Of a stretch of 7,023 bases of DNA, positions 1 through 6,866 are shown in pieces. The position numbers and the translations under genes were made by a program. Numbering within the stretch: position 1 is the first letter of the stretch; every line of letters begins with the position of its first letter. Where the stretch lies: positions 1 to 7,023 of the forward strand of contig JAUHXW010000151.1 of the NCBI GenBank assembly GCA_030426705.1, given 5' to 3'. The notes beneath the pieces are model-generated. The model was not told the DNA's origin and searched no databases. It saw only the letters and a list, made by a program, of their open reading frames with translations. Source of the stretch: Gammaproteobacteria bacterium (lineage in GTDB: Bacteria; Pseudomonadota; Gammaproteobacteria; Xanthomonadales; Marinicellaceae).

Positions 1-1721
1 ATCACCACATGGGTAACTTGCAAATTCATGCTGACATTTTAAAAGCGGTTGAAGTTGAAGTGGGTACCAATTCAGTGGTCAACGGTGGGTTGGGTGGCGC
101 TGTTCGCTTTGAAACCAAAGAAGCCAAAGACTTACTGGAGTATGGCAGAACCTTTGGTGGACGAATCCAGGGTTCTTTCGCAGACAATGATTCAACAGGA
201 GGTTCAATCTCTTTGTTTGGCCAATTATCAGATCAATGGGATGTGTTGGCTTACTATAATCACGTAGACCGTGAAAACTACGTAGTTGGTGGTGATCGCA
301 TTCTCGGTTCTGATGGTGTGGTAATCAACGAAAATGGAGAAGTTAAAGGCTTGGCGGGTCGTACCAATGATGGTTTGCTCAAAATTGGTTTAGATATCAA
401 TGAGAATCAACGTTTGGAATTTGGTTTCGAAAATTACAATGACAAAGGACAGTACAGCTACCGACCCGATATGGGCCTGGCTACTGATTTGGCGATTGCC
501 AACAATCTGGGTTTGCCATTAACATATCCAACAGAATTCACCAGAGATACCATTACTTTGAATCATGAATTATTTTGGGGAGCCAATTCAACCCTCAAAA
601 CTTCGATTTATCATAATGTCAGTGACCTCAGAAGAGATGAAAGTGGAGTTGCTGCAGTGTTCCCTGATTCAGCATCATTGGTAGAAGGTACAGCCGAAAA
701 CAAGGGTTTTAATATACTCGGTACCAGCAGTTTGGGTGATGGTTATTTACACCAATTAACATATGGTGTTGAGCTCATTGACTACCAAACCACATATAAA
801 CAGGAAGGGCAACGGATTTCAGGTGAAGATGCCACCAACACTGCCTTATATATGGAAGACAGGATTGATTTTGACAATGGTTTTTATGTCACACCAGGAA
901 TTCGGTTTGATCGTTATGACGTGAATTCAAAAATTGTGAACAATACTTTTGATGACTTCACCATGGCTTTGGCTTTGGATTATGATGTTACCGATCGCTT
1001 GAGTTTAGGCTTAAGCAGTACTCAATTGTTTAAAGGTCCCGAATTGGCAGAGGTATTTGTTGGTGCAGGTATCCGGGATACCGAAAACCAGAACATCAAA
1101 GCAGAAACAGGGTTTAATCACCAATTTTCTTTCACTTATCAAGCTGAATGGGGAATAGATTTTGGTGCCACTGTGTTCAGAACCGACATTGATGATTACA
1201 TTTATGAATATGCCGATGACAATGTGGGCGATTTAAGCATTGATGGTTTTGAAGCTTTTATCAAGCATCAAGCCGGCAATTTACAAACTTTATTGAGTTA
1301 TTCAACTCAGGATAGTGAGTTGGATGCTTTCAGTACATACCCAGATTTTGATGGTGCACGTTTGGACCGATCAATTGGTGATAACATAGACTTGACTTTT
1401 GATTATGTGATTCCTGGCAGTGGCTTGCACTTCTATTGGAACACAAGATTTGTTGATAAGTTGGGTGCTGAATTTGATCTGGATGAACTCAGTAATCCCA
1501 AAAAGAGTCATGCTGTACATAACCTGTCTATGCGTTGGCTACCGGAAAATCAATTCCAGGGTTTGGAGTTGACATTGGGTGTAGATAACTTGTTTGATAA
1601 ATTGTATGCCTCACATGCATCCAGAACAGGTGATTCATTTCATCCCAGATTTGGTGCCTTGCATTTGACCGATTATGAACCTGGTCGAAACATAAAATTC
1701 ACAGCTGCCTATAAATTTTGA
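1..1721 (+). CDS. TonB-dependent outer-membrane receptor, 5'-truncated by the window edge (heme-receptor-like)
   Basis: Outer-membrane beta-barrel receptor that imports a metal chelate or similar ligand using TonB-ExbBD energy. The frame is open to the left edge (two His codons precede the ATG at 9) and no ribosome binding site precedes that ATG, so Met at 9 is internal and the signal peptide, TonB box and first half of the plug lie outside. Counting from that Met, residues 11-37 (LKAVEVEVG ... GGLGGAVRFETK) are the typical end of a plug domain. The rest is alternating barrel strands, ending in NLFDKLY (about 536-542), PGRN and a terminal aromatic YKF, the usual C-terminal signature for outer-membrane insertion. 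FKGP (341-344) and NQNI (360-363) sit where heme receptors carry FRAP and NPNL/NPDL boxes, hence heme-like, but the histidine expected between these boxes is absent. Ligand is uncertain; the family call is firm. A terminator follows the stop codon. Confidence 0.9.
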   Translation, partial: HHMGNLQIHADILKAVEVEVGTNSVVNGGLGGAVRFETKEAKDLLEYGRTFGGRIQGSFADNDSTGGSISLFGQLSDQWDVLAYYNHVDRENYVVGGDRILGSDGVVINENGEVKGLAGRTNDGLLKIGLDINENQRLEFGFENYNDKGQYSYRPDMGLATDLAIANNLGLPLTYPTEFTRDTITLNHELFWGANSTLKTSIYHNVSDLRRDESGVAAVFPDSASLVEGTAENKGFNILGTSSLGDGYLHQLTYGVELIDYQTTYKQEGQRISGEDATNTALYMEDRIDFDNGFYVTPGIRFDRYDVNSKIVNNTFDDFTMALALDYDVTDRLSLGLSSTQLFKGPELAEVFVGAGIRDTENQNIKAETGFNHQFSFTYQAEWGIDFGATVFRTDIDDYIYEYADDNVGDLSIDGFEAFIKHQAGNLQTLLSYSTQDSELDAFSTYPDFDGARLDRSIGDNIDLTFDYVIPGSGLHFYWNTRFVDKLGAEFDLDELSNPKKSHAVHNLSMRWLPENQFQGLELTLGVDNLFDKLYASHASRTGDSFHPRFGALHLTDYEPGRNIKFTAAYKF

Positions 1722-1746
1722 ATAGTCTGAAATCTCACTCATGCCA

Positions 1747-1779
1747 CCATCCATCTTTGAATGGGTAGTGGATGGTTTT
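1747..1779 (+). terminator. Probable rho-independent terminator of the TonB receptor gene
   Basis: About 25 bases after the receptor stop codon, CCATCCAT (1747-1754) pairs with GTGGATGG (1768-1775), giving seven Watson-Crick pairs and one G-T wobble around a 13-base loop. TTTT follows directly (1776-1779), then an AT-rich stretch. Geometry and position fit an intrinsic terminator; the loop is long and the T-run short, so efficiency is uncertain. Confidence 0.6.
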
Positions 1780-1809
1780 ATATTTAAATGGTATCTTTTT
1801 TAAAATAGT

Positions 1810-1971
1810 AGTGACCTTTGCTCAATTCTGGTCGATTGAGAAAAAGAGTTAAAATGCGTAAATCAAGGCGAAAAATGCAGTCCAATACGCCGTTATTGGC
1901 AATTTTTTTAACCGCAGAGTAGCTCATTTTTAAACTTTTTATCTTCGTTCACGAATCGAGCAAAGGTCTCT
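1810..1971. repeat. Fold-back (MITE-like) intergenic element with long imperfect inverted arms
   Basis: The ends are inverted: GACCTTTGCTCAATTC (1813-1828) matches the reverse complement of GAATCGAGCAAAGGTC (1953-1968) at 15 of 16 positions. The symmetry continues inward with small gaps: GAGAAAAAGAGTTAAAATG (1838-1856) against the complement of 1925-1943. At the centre is a separate palindrome, CCAATA (1882-1887) and TATTGG (1894-1899). The outermost matching bases are TA on both sides, compatible with a TA target site, but TA is self-complementary so this is weak evidence. No transposase is encoded. It sits between two convergent gene ends, where the folded RNA could also stop transcription from both sides. 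Mobile origin is inferred; the inverted structure is directly visible. Confidence 0.72.
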
Positions 1972-1995
1972 AATACCTTCTTATAACCAATGTCG

Positions 1996-3114
1996 TCAGT
2001 CCTCAGCTGGTGATATTTTTAATATTCTGCCATTACTGCTGTCAGTGGCCACATAAATCAAACCATCAGGACCTTGTTCTATGGCTCTTATCCGTTCGTT
2101 CTGGTCAGTGAGTAACCGCTCCTCTGTGATAAGCAGTTTGTCGCTATCCAACTTTATGCGGTTGAGATGTTTCATTTTGAGAGCGCCAGTGAAAATATCA
2201 CCCTGCCAGTTTGGAAATGCTTTGCCGGAATAAATCAGCATGCCTGAGGTGGCAATGGAAGGGTCCCAATAGTGAATCGGCTGTTCCATGCCAGGTAGTT
2301 CGGTGTGGTCTGTGATTTTGGTGTAGTTGTAATTGATGCCATAGGTGATTTTTGGCCAGCCATAGTTTTTCCCTGCTGAAATTAGATTGATTTCATCACC
2401 ACCCCTGGGGCCGTGCTCATTGGCCCAAAGCTCACCGGTTTCAGGATGAAGATAAGCGCCTTGAACATTGCGATGACCATAGCTGTAAATATCCGGCAAA
2501 GCGTCTTTGTTGTCGATAAAGGGGTTGTCTTTGGCGGGTTTGCCGTTGGTATCAATTCGAACAATTTTACCAAAGTGGGTACTCAAATCCTGAGCCATTT
2601 CTTTTTGGTAATTGCGATCCCCCAAGGTGACGAATAAGTAGCCTTGTCGGTCAAAAACCAACCTTGAACCGTAATGATAACCGCCTTTTTCAGTTTGTTT
2701 TTGTTGCCATATTTGTTGCGTATCCTGTAATTGATTGTCTACCAGTTTAGCCTTGCCGACTGCGGTTCTGGAGTGCCCGTTATCTGCCGCTTTGGTATAG
2801 GAAAAATAAATCCAGGGTTTGTTATTGAAATCAGGGTCAATAGTGACATCAAGTAAGCCACCTTGGCCAGTAAATTTGACTGGAATCATATTGGCCAAAG
2901 GTTCTGAAACTTTGCCATTGGTTTCAATAAGGCGCAAATGACCGATTTTTTCAGTAACCAGCAAACGGCCATCCGGTAAGAAAGTCATGCCCCAGGGGCG
3001 GTCTAAACCCTCAGCATAGGTGCTGACATGAATTTGATGACTGTTTTCACTATTTGCTATCGCTACATTGAATGTCAGTAATGCGAAGACGGTAATTTTG
3101 AGGGCTATTTTCAT
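1996..3114 (-). CDS. yliI: Periplasmic PQQ-dependent aldose sugar dehydrogenase (YliI/Asd type)
   Basis: Soluble six-bladed beta-propeller quinoprotein of the glucose/sorbosone dehydrogenase family, oxidising aldoses to lactones with PQQ and calcium in the periplasm. A hydrophobic N-terminus ending AIA/NS is a signal peptide with a probable cleavage about 20 residues in. Family motifs, numbered from a TTG two codons upstream of the chosen ATG: RPWGMTFLPDG (41-51), GQGGLLDV (85-92), YHYGSRLVFD (148-157) with His149 aligning to the catalytic base of soluble glucose dehydrogenase, SYGHRNVQG (213-221) with Arg217 at the PQQ-contacting position, and EHGPRGGDEINL (235-246) followed by NYGWP. Length of about 372 residues matches E. 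coli YliI (371). I chose ATG at 3114; the frame opens at a TTG at 3120, and neither start has a clear Shine-Dalgarno sequence. It is transcribed divergently from acnD. No PQQ synthesis genes are in the window, so the cofactor must come from elsewhere in the genome or outside. Exact sugar substrate cannot be read from sequence. Confidence 0.92.
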   Translation of the reverse strand: MKIALKITVFALLTFNVAIANSENSHQIHVSTYAEGLDRPWGMTFLPDGRLLVTEKIGHLRLIETNGKVSEPLANMIPVKFTGQGGLLDVTIDPDFNNKPWIYFSYTKAADNGHSRTAVGKAKLVDNQLQDTQQIWQQKQTEKGGYHYGSRLVFDRQGYLFVTLGDRNYQKEMAQDLSTHFGKIVRIDTNGKPAKDNPFIDNKDALPDIYSYGHRNVQGAYLHPETGELWANEHGPRGGDEINLISAGKNYGWPKITYGINYNYTKITDHTELPGMEQPIHYWDPSIATSGMLIYSGKAFPNWQGDIFTGALKMKHLNRIKLDSDKLLITEERLLTDQNERIRAIEQGPDGLIYVATDSSNGRILKISPAED

Positions 3115-3147
3115 GGTCAATGTATGGGGTCGAATTTATGGCTGTAA

Positions 3148-3159
3148 AGACTTTAGTCT
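3148..3159. promoter_or_regulatory. Short palindrome in the divergent promoter region (possible operator)
   Basis: AGACT (3148-3152) and AGTCT (3155-3159) form a perfect inverted repeat around TT, followed by an A and seven Ts. It lies between the start of the sugar dehydrogenase gene and the acnD promoter, a typical place for a regulator site. Only five bases per arm, so it could be chance; no known regulator motif is recognised. Confidence 0.25.
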
Positions 3160-3184
3160 ATTTTTTTATTAGATTCCACAAACT

Positions 3185-3216
3185 CTGACAAGTTCAAAGC
3201 TCCTGTCGTTTATAAT
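3185..3216 (+). promoter_or_regulatory. Candidate sigma-70 promoter of acnD
   Basis: A perfect TATAAT stands at 3211-3216, about 60 bases before the acnD start. The best -35 candidate is CTGACA (3185-3190), with a spacer of 20 bases, longer than the ideal 17, so the -35 contribution is probably weak or needs an activator. Transcription would begin near 3223 and give a leader of roughly 55 bases. The preceding gene points the other way, so acnD needs its own promoter here. Confidence 0.5.
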
Positions 3217-3230
3217 ATTGGGTCATGGGA

Positions 3231-3257
3231 TTCCGGAGCTGATTCTGGAAGATTTTT
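3231..3257 (+). promoter_or_regulatory. Hairpin plus T-run in the acnD leader (attenuator-like)
   Basis: TTCCGGAG (3231-3238) pairs with TTCTGGAA (3243-3250) over eight positions, six Watson-Crick and two G-T wobbles, closed by a four-base loop, CTGA. After GA comes TTTTT (3253-3257). This is the shape of a weak intrinsic terminator, and it lies between the predicted acnD transcription start and the acnD ATG. That placement suggests attenuation or leader control. Stability is modest, so it may be coincidental. Confidence 0.35.
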
Positions 3258-3278
3258 CTCAAAGATGACCAACACCTT

Positions 3279-5870
3279 ATGAACAATAAATACCGCAAAC
3301 CATTACCAAATACTGAACTCGATTACTTTGACACCGAAGCTGCTGTGAATGACATTCAAGCAGGTGCATATGCCAAATTACCATTCACCTCAAAAGTTTT
3401 GGCTGAGAACCTGGTACGTCGTTGCCCACCAGAAAATTTAACAGCTTCATTACAACAAATCATAGAGCGAAAGCGTGACCTGGATTTCCCCTGGTTTCCA
3501 GCGCGGGTGGTTTGTCATGATATTTTGGGTCAAACAGCTTTTGTTGATTTGGCAGGGTTACGCGATGCGATTGCCGAAAAAGGAGGTGACCCCTCTCAAA
3601 TCAATCCGGTGGTTCCTACTCAGTTGATTGTAGATCACTCTCTGGCAGTGGAACATGCAGGGTATGAAAAGGATGCCTTTGAAAAGAATCGTGCGATTGA
3701 AGATCGTCGTAATGCCGATCGTTTTCGCTTCATCAATTGGTGCAAAAACGCTTTCAAAAACGTCAATGTGGTGCCTCCCGGTAACGGCATCATGCACCAA
3801 ATCAATCTGGAACGCATGTCGCCTGTGGTGCAAAAAGTCGATGGTGTGGCTTTTCCAGATACTTTGGTGGGTACCGATTCACATACGCCCATGGTCGATG
3901 CTTTGGGTGTGATTTCTGTTGGTGTGGGTGGTTTGGAAGCCGAAAGTGTTATGTTGGGACGTGCATCTTACATGCGCCTGCCAGACATCATTGGGGTTGA
4001 AATGATGGGTACACCGCAAGCGGGTATCACCAGTACCGATATTGTATTGGCATTGACTGAGTTTTTACGCAAGGAGCGTGTGGTATCCAGTTATTTGGAA
4101 TTCTTTGGTGAAGGTGCCAATGCCCTGACTTTGGGTGACCGTGCCACCATTTCAAATATGACACCGGAATTTGGCGCCACCGCGGCGATGTTCTATATCG
4201 ATCAACAAACCCTGGATTATTTAACCTTGACTGGACGTGATGCCGATCAGGTTAAATTGGTTGAACAGTATGCCAAACAGACTGGATTGTGGGCTGATGA
4301 TATGACCGGTGCTGAATATGAACGGGTATTGAAGTTTGATTTGGGTGCGGTTGGCCGTAATATTGCTGGACCATCCAATCCGCATGCCAGAGTATCAGTC
4401 AATGACTTACAAGCCAAAGGTTTAACTGGTGATTACCAGTCTCATGATGGTTTGATGCCAGATGGCGCTTGTATCATTGCCGCCATCACATCCTGTACCA
4501 ACACCTCTAATCCTAAAAACATGATTGCCGCCGGTTTGATTGCGCGCAATGCCAACAAATTGGGCTTGACCAGAAAGCCTTGGGTTAAAAGCTCATTGGC
4601 GCCGGGTTCCAAAGCAGTAACTTTGTATTTGGAAGAATCTGGTTTGTTGCCTGAATTGGAAAACCTGGGTTTTGGTGTGGTTGCCTATGCCTGTACTTCA
4701 TGTAACGGCATGAGTGGTGCTTTGAAACCTGAAATCAAACAGGAAATCCTGGACAGAAAACTCTACGCCACTGCTGTATTGTCAGGCAACCGTAACTTCG
4801 ATGGTCGCATCCACCCACATGCCAGTGAAGCCTTTTTGGCCTCTCCGCCCTTGGTGGTGGCTTATGCCATTGCCGGTTCGATTCGTTTTGACATTGAAAA
4901 AGATGTCTTGGGTCTCGATAAAGACGGTAACGAAATACGCTTGAAAGACATTTGGCCGACTGATGAAGAAATCAATCAAGTCATTGCAGAAAGCGTTAAA
5001 CCTGAGCATTTCAAACAGGTTTATGAGCCGATGTTCAATATTCAGGACATCATCGCCAAACACACCAGTCCGCTGTATGACTGGGATCCAAAATCAACCT
5101 ATATCCAACGTCCTCCTTATTGGGAAGGGGCTTTGGCCAAACCTCGCACCATGCAAGGTATGCGACCATTGGCTGTGTTGGGTGATAACATCACTACCGA
5201 TCATTTGTCGCCATCCAATGCCATACAAGCCTCCAGCGCAGCTGGAGAATACCTGGCGAAAATGGGCTTGCCAGAGGAAGACTTTAACTCTTATGCGACG
5301 CATCGTGGTGACCATTTAACGGCACAACGTGCCACCTTTGCCAATCCAAAATTGCTCAATGAAATGGTTCTGGATGAAAATGGTGAAATCATTCAAGGTT
5401 CATTGGCCAGATTGGAGCCGGAAGGTGAACAAATGCGTATGTGGGAAACCATTGAAACGTACATGAACCGTGAACAACCTTTGATCATCATCGCTGGAGC
5501 TGATTATGGCCAAGGCTCTTCACGTGATTGGGCCGCCAAAGGCGTGCGTTTGGCCGGCGTAGAAGTCATTGTAGCCGAAGGCTTTGAACGCATTCACCGC
5601 ACAAATCTGATTGGCATGGGTGTCTTACCTTTAGAGTTCACCAACGGAGAAACCCGCAAAACATACAACATCGATGGCACCGAAACCTATGATGTAGAAG
5701 GCGACATCGCACCGGGCGCTGACATGCAAGTCATCATGACCCGCAAAAACGGCGAACAAGTCACCATACCTGTGAAATCAAGACTGGACACCGCAGAAGA
5801 AGTCTCAATCTATGAAGCGGGTGGGGTGCTGCAACGCTTTGCCAATGATTTTTTGAGTGCCAATGGTTAA
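3279..5870 (+). CDS. acnD: Fe/S-dependent 2-methylisocitrate dehydratase AcnD
   Basis: Aconitase-superfamily enzyme dehydrating 2-methylcitrate in the methylcitrate cycle of propionate breakdown. Its product usually needs the isomerase PrpF to become cis-2-methylaconitate, which AcnB-type aconitase hydrates. The 863 residues match AcnD (about 865) rather than AcnA (about 890), and the N-terminus MNNKYRKPLPNTELDYFDT is AcnD-like, which also fixes the start despite a poor Shine-Dalgarno sequence. [4Fe-4S] ligands are Cys406 (SCTNTSNP), Cys472 and Cys475 (CTSCNGMSG). Other aconitase signatures: GTDSHT (198-203), GDNITTDHLSPS (635-646) in the run-up to the C-terminal swivel domain, and GADYGQGSSRDWA (740-752) with the substrate-binding Ser/Arg. 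No frameshift or missing key residue is seen. It is the first gene of a tight plus-strand run; prpB, prpC and prpF are not adjacent. The protein may also have some citrate aconitase activity, as in related enzymes. Confidence 0.95.
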   Translation: MNNKYRKPLPNTELDYFDTEAAVNDIQAGAYAKLPFTSKVLAENLVRRCPPENLTASLQQIIERKRDLDFPWFPARVVCHDILGQTAFVDLAGLRDAIAEKGGDPSQINPVVPTQLIVDHSLAVEHAGYEKDAFEKNRAIEDRRNADRFRFINWCKNAFKNVNVVPPGNGIMHQINLERMSPVVQKVDGVAFPDTLVGTDSHTPMVDALGVISVGVGGLEAESVMLGRASYMRLPDIIGVEMMGTPQAGITSTDIVLALTEFLRKERVVSSYLEFFGEGANALTLGDRATISNMTPEFGATAAMFYIDQQTLDYLTLTGRDADQVKLVEQYAKQTGLWADDMTGAEYERVLKFDLGAVGRNIAGPSNPHARVSVNDLQAKGLTGDYQSHDGLMPDGACIIAAITSCTNTSNPKNMIAAGLIARNANKLGLTRKPWVKSSLAPGSKAVTLYLEESGLLPELENLGFGVVAYACTSCNGMSGALKPEIKQEILDRKLYATAVLSGNRNFDGRIHPHASEAFLASPPLVVAYAIAGSIRFDIEKDVLGLDKDGNEIRLKDIWPTDEEINQVIAESVKPEHFKQVYEPMFNIQDIIAKHTSPLYDWDPKSTYIQRPPYWEGALAKPRTMQGMRPLAVLGDNITTDHLSPSNAIQASSAAGEYLAKMGLPEEDFNSYATHRGDHLTAQRATFANPKLLNEMVLDENGEIIQGSLARLEPEGEQMRMWETIETYMNREQPLIIIAGADYGQGSSRDWAAKGVRLAGVEVIVAEGFERIHRTNLIGMGVLPLEFTNGETRKTYNIDGTETYDVEGDIAPGADMQVIMTRKNGEQVTIPVKSRLDTAEEVSIYEAGGVLQRFANDFLSANG

Positions 5871-6866
5871 ATGACAGAACGAAGCCAAATAGAAATTTAT
5901 CAGACTGAGGATGGTCAAGCTTCTGTAGAACTTCAGCTGGTTAACGAGTCCTTCTGGATTACTCAATCCCAAATGGCTGATTTGTTTGAGGTGAAACCAC
6001 AAAATATCACCATGCACTTAAAAAATGTTTTTAATGACGGCGAACTTTCTGAGGAGGCAACTTGTAAGGATTTCTTACAAGTTCAAATTGAAGGCAAAAG
6101 AAAAGTTAAAAGAAAGAGGAAGCACTACAATCTTGATGCCATTATTTCTGTTGGATATCGAGTCAATTCATCAAAAGCGACTAATTTCCGCATTTGGGCA
6201 ACAAAACGTTTAAAAGAGTTGCTGATTAATGGTTATACATTGAATCAACAACGATTTGAGCAAAACGCCAAAGAACTACAACAAGCGCTTAAACTCATAG
6301 AAAAAACTGCAAAATCACCCGAACTGACATTAGATGCTGGCAGAGGTTTGACTGAAATAGTCAGTCGTTACACCCAAACTTTTTTGTGGTTACAACAATA
6401 CGATGAAGGCTTGTTGAACGAACTTGAGGGTGAGTCTGGGGGTAAGCTAATCAGCAGTGATAAAGCCCAACAACTGCTTAATGAGTTGAAAAAGTCATTA
6501 ATTGAAAAAGGCGAAGCCACAGAGTTATTTGCCAAACCCAGAGCCGAGGGTTTATCAGGCATCTTTGGCAATTTGGAGCAAAGTGTATTCGGCGAACCCG
6601 CCTATCCAAGCATAGAAAGTAAGGCCGCTCATTTGTTGTATTTTGTGGTTAAAAATCATCCATTTTCTGATGGTAACAAACGCAGTGGCGCGTTTTTATT
6701 TGTAGATTTTTTGAATCGAAATAACAGACTATTTAACCAATTAGGTGACCCCATCATTAATGATACGGGCTTGGCTGCATTAACTCTATTAGTCGCAGAA
6801 TCTGACCCGAAACAAAAAGAAACGTTGATACGGTTGATTATGCATATGTTGAAGGAAAATAAATGA
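5871..6866 (+). CDS. RhuM-family/Fic-domain fusion protein
   Basis: A 331-residue cytoplasmic protein in two parts. Residues 1-125 are a RhuM (virulence protein) domain: WITQSQMADLFEVKPQNIT (29-47) looks like a helix-turn-helix, followed by a basic patch (75-85) and HYNLDAIISVGYRVNSSKAT (85-104), the family hallmark. Residues 126-215 are a helical, Gln/Leu-rich linker. The rest is a Fic/Doc domain with HPFSDGNKRSG (263-273): His263 catalytic, Asp267 metal-binding, Asn269/Arg271 phosphate-binding. Lys270 replaces the second Gly of classic GNGR, as in Doc kinases, so AMP transfer cannot be assumed over phosphate transfer. I see no S/TxxxE(G/N) inhibitory motif within the protein. Fic enzymes modify proteins and are often toxins; the RhuM part may bind DNA, but the target of this fusion is unknown. 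The ATG directly follows the acnD TAA, with only a weak upstream purine run, suggesting translational coupling. It is AT-richer than acnD, pointing to later acquisition. Confidence 0.9.
   Translation: MTERSQIEIYQTEDGQASVELQLVNESFWITQSQMADLFEVKPQNITMHLKNVFNDGELSEEATCKDFLQVQIEGKRKVKRKRKHYNLDAIISVGYRVNSSKATNFRIWATKRLKELLINGYTLNQQRFEQNAKELQQALKLIEKTAKSPELTLDAGRGLTEIVSRYTQTFLWLQQYDEGLLNELEGESGGKLISSDKAQQLLNELKKSLIEKGEATELFAKPRAEGLSGIFGNLEQSVFGEPAYPSIESKAAHLLYFVVKNHPFSDGNKRSGAFLFVDFLNRNNRLFNQLGDPIINDTGLAALTLLVAESDPKQKETLIRLIMHMLKENK
6851..6856 (+). promoter_or_regulatory. Shine-Dalgarno site of the lipoprotein gene
   Basis: GAAGGA lies six bases before the ATG at 6863, inside the last codons of the RhuM-Fic gene. 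It is the best ribosome binding site among the three plus-strand starts in this run and supports the ATGA overlap as a real start. Confidence 0.6.

Noticed and set aside
9..267. ATG at 9 as a true start of a short receptor, and a 72-codon ORF in another frame at 49
   Set aside because: The receptor frame is open to the left edge, lacks a ribosome binding site at 9, and starts in the middle of a plug domain; the 72-codon ORF is a frame shadow.
1854..1922. A 22-codon ORF beginning ATG CGT AAA inside the fold-back element
   Set aside because: It lies within inverted-repeat sequence, has no convincing ribosome binding site, and its sequence is constrained by the arm symmetry; most likely chance.
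2382..2637. Small ORFs on both strands within the sugar dehydrogenase gene
   Set aside because: They overlap the conserved propeller motifs of the real gene and show no motifs of their own.
3558..3912. Overlapping ORFs of about 85-91 codons on both strands inside acnD
   Set aside because: They are shadows of the well-conserved acnD frame, with no recognisable protein content.
4782..5319. Further ORFs up to 118 codons inside the second half of acnD
   Set aside because: Same reason: acnD is intact and conserved across this stretch, and the alternatives have atypical composition and no family motif.
5805..6017. Minus-strand 70-codon ORF across the acnD/rhuM-fic junction as a possible antitoxin
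   Set aside because: It is antisense to two well-supported genes, with no antitoxin-like features and no visible ribosome binding site or promoter.
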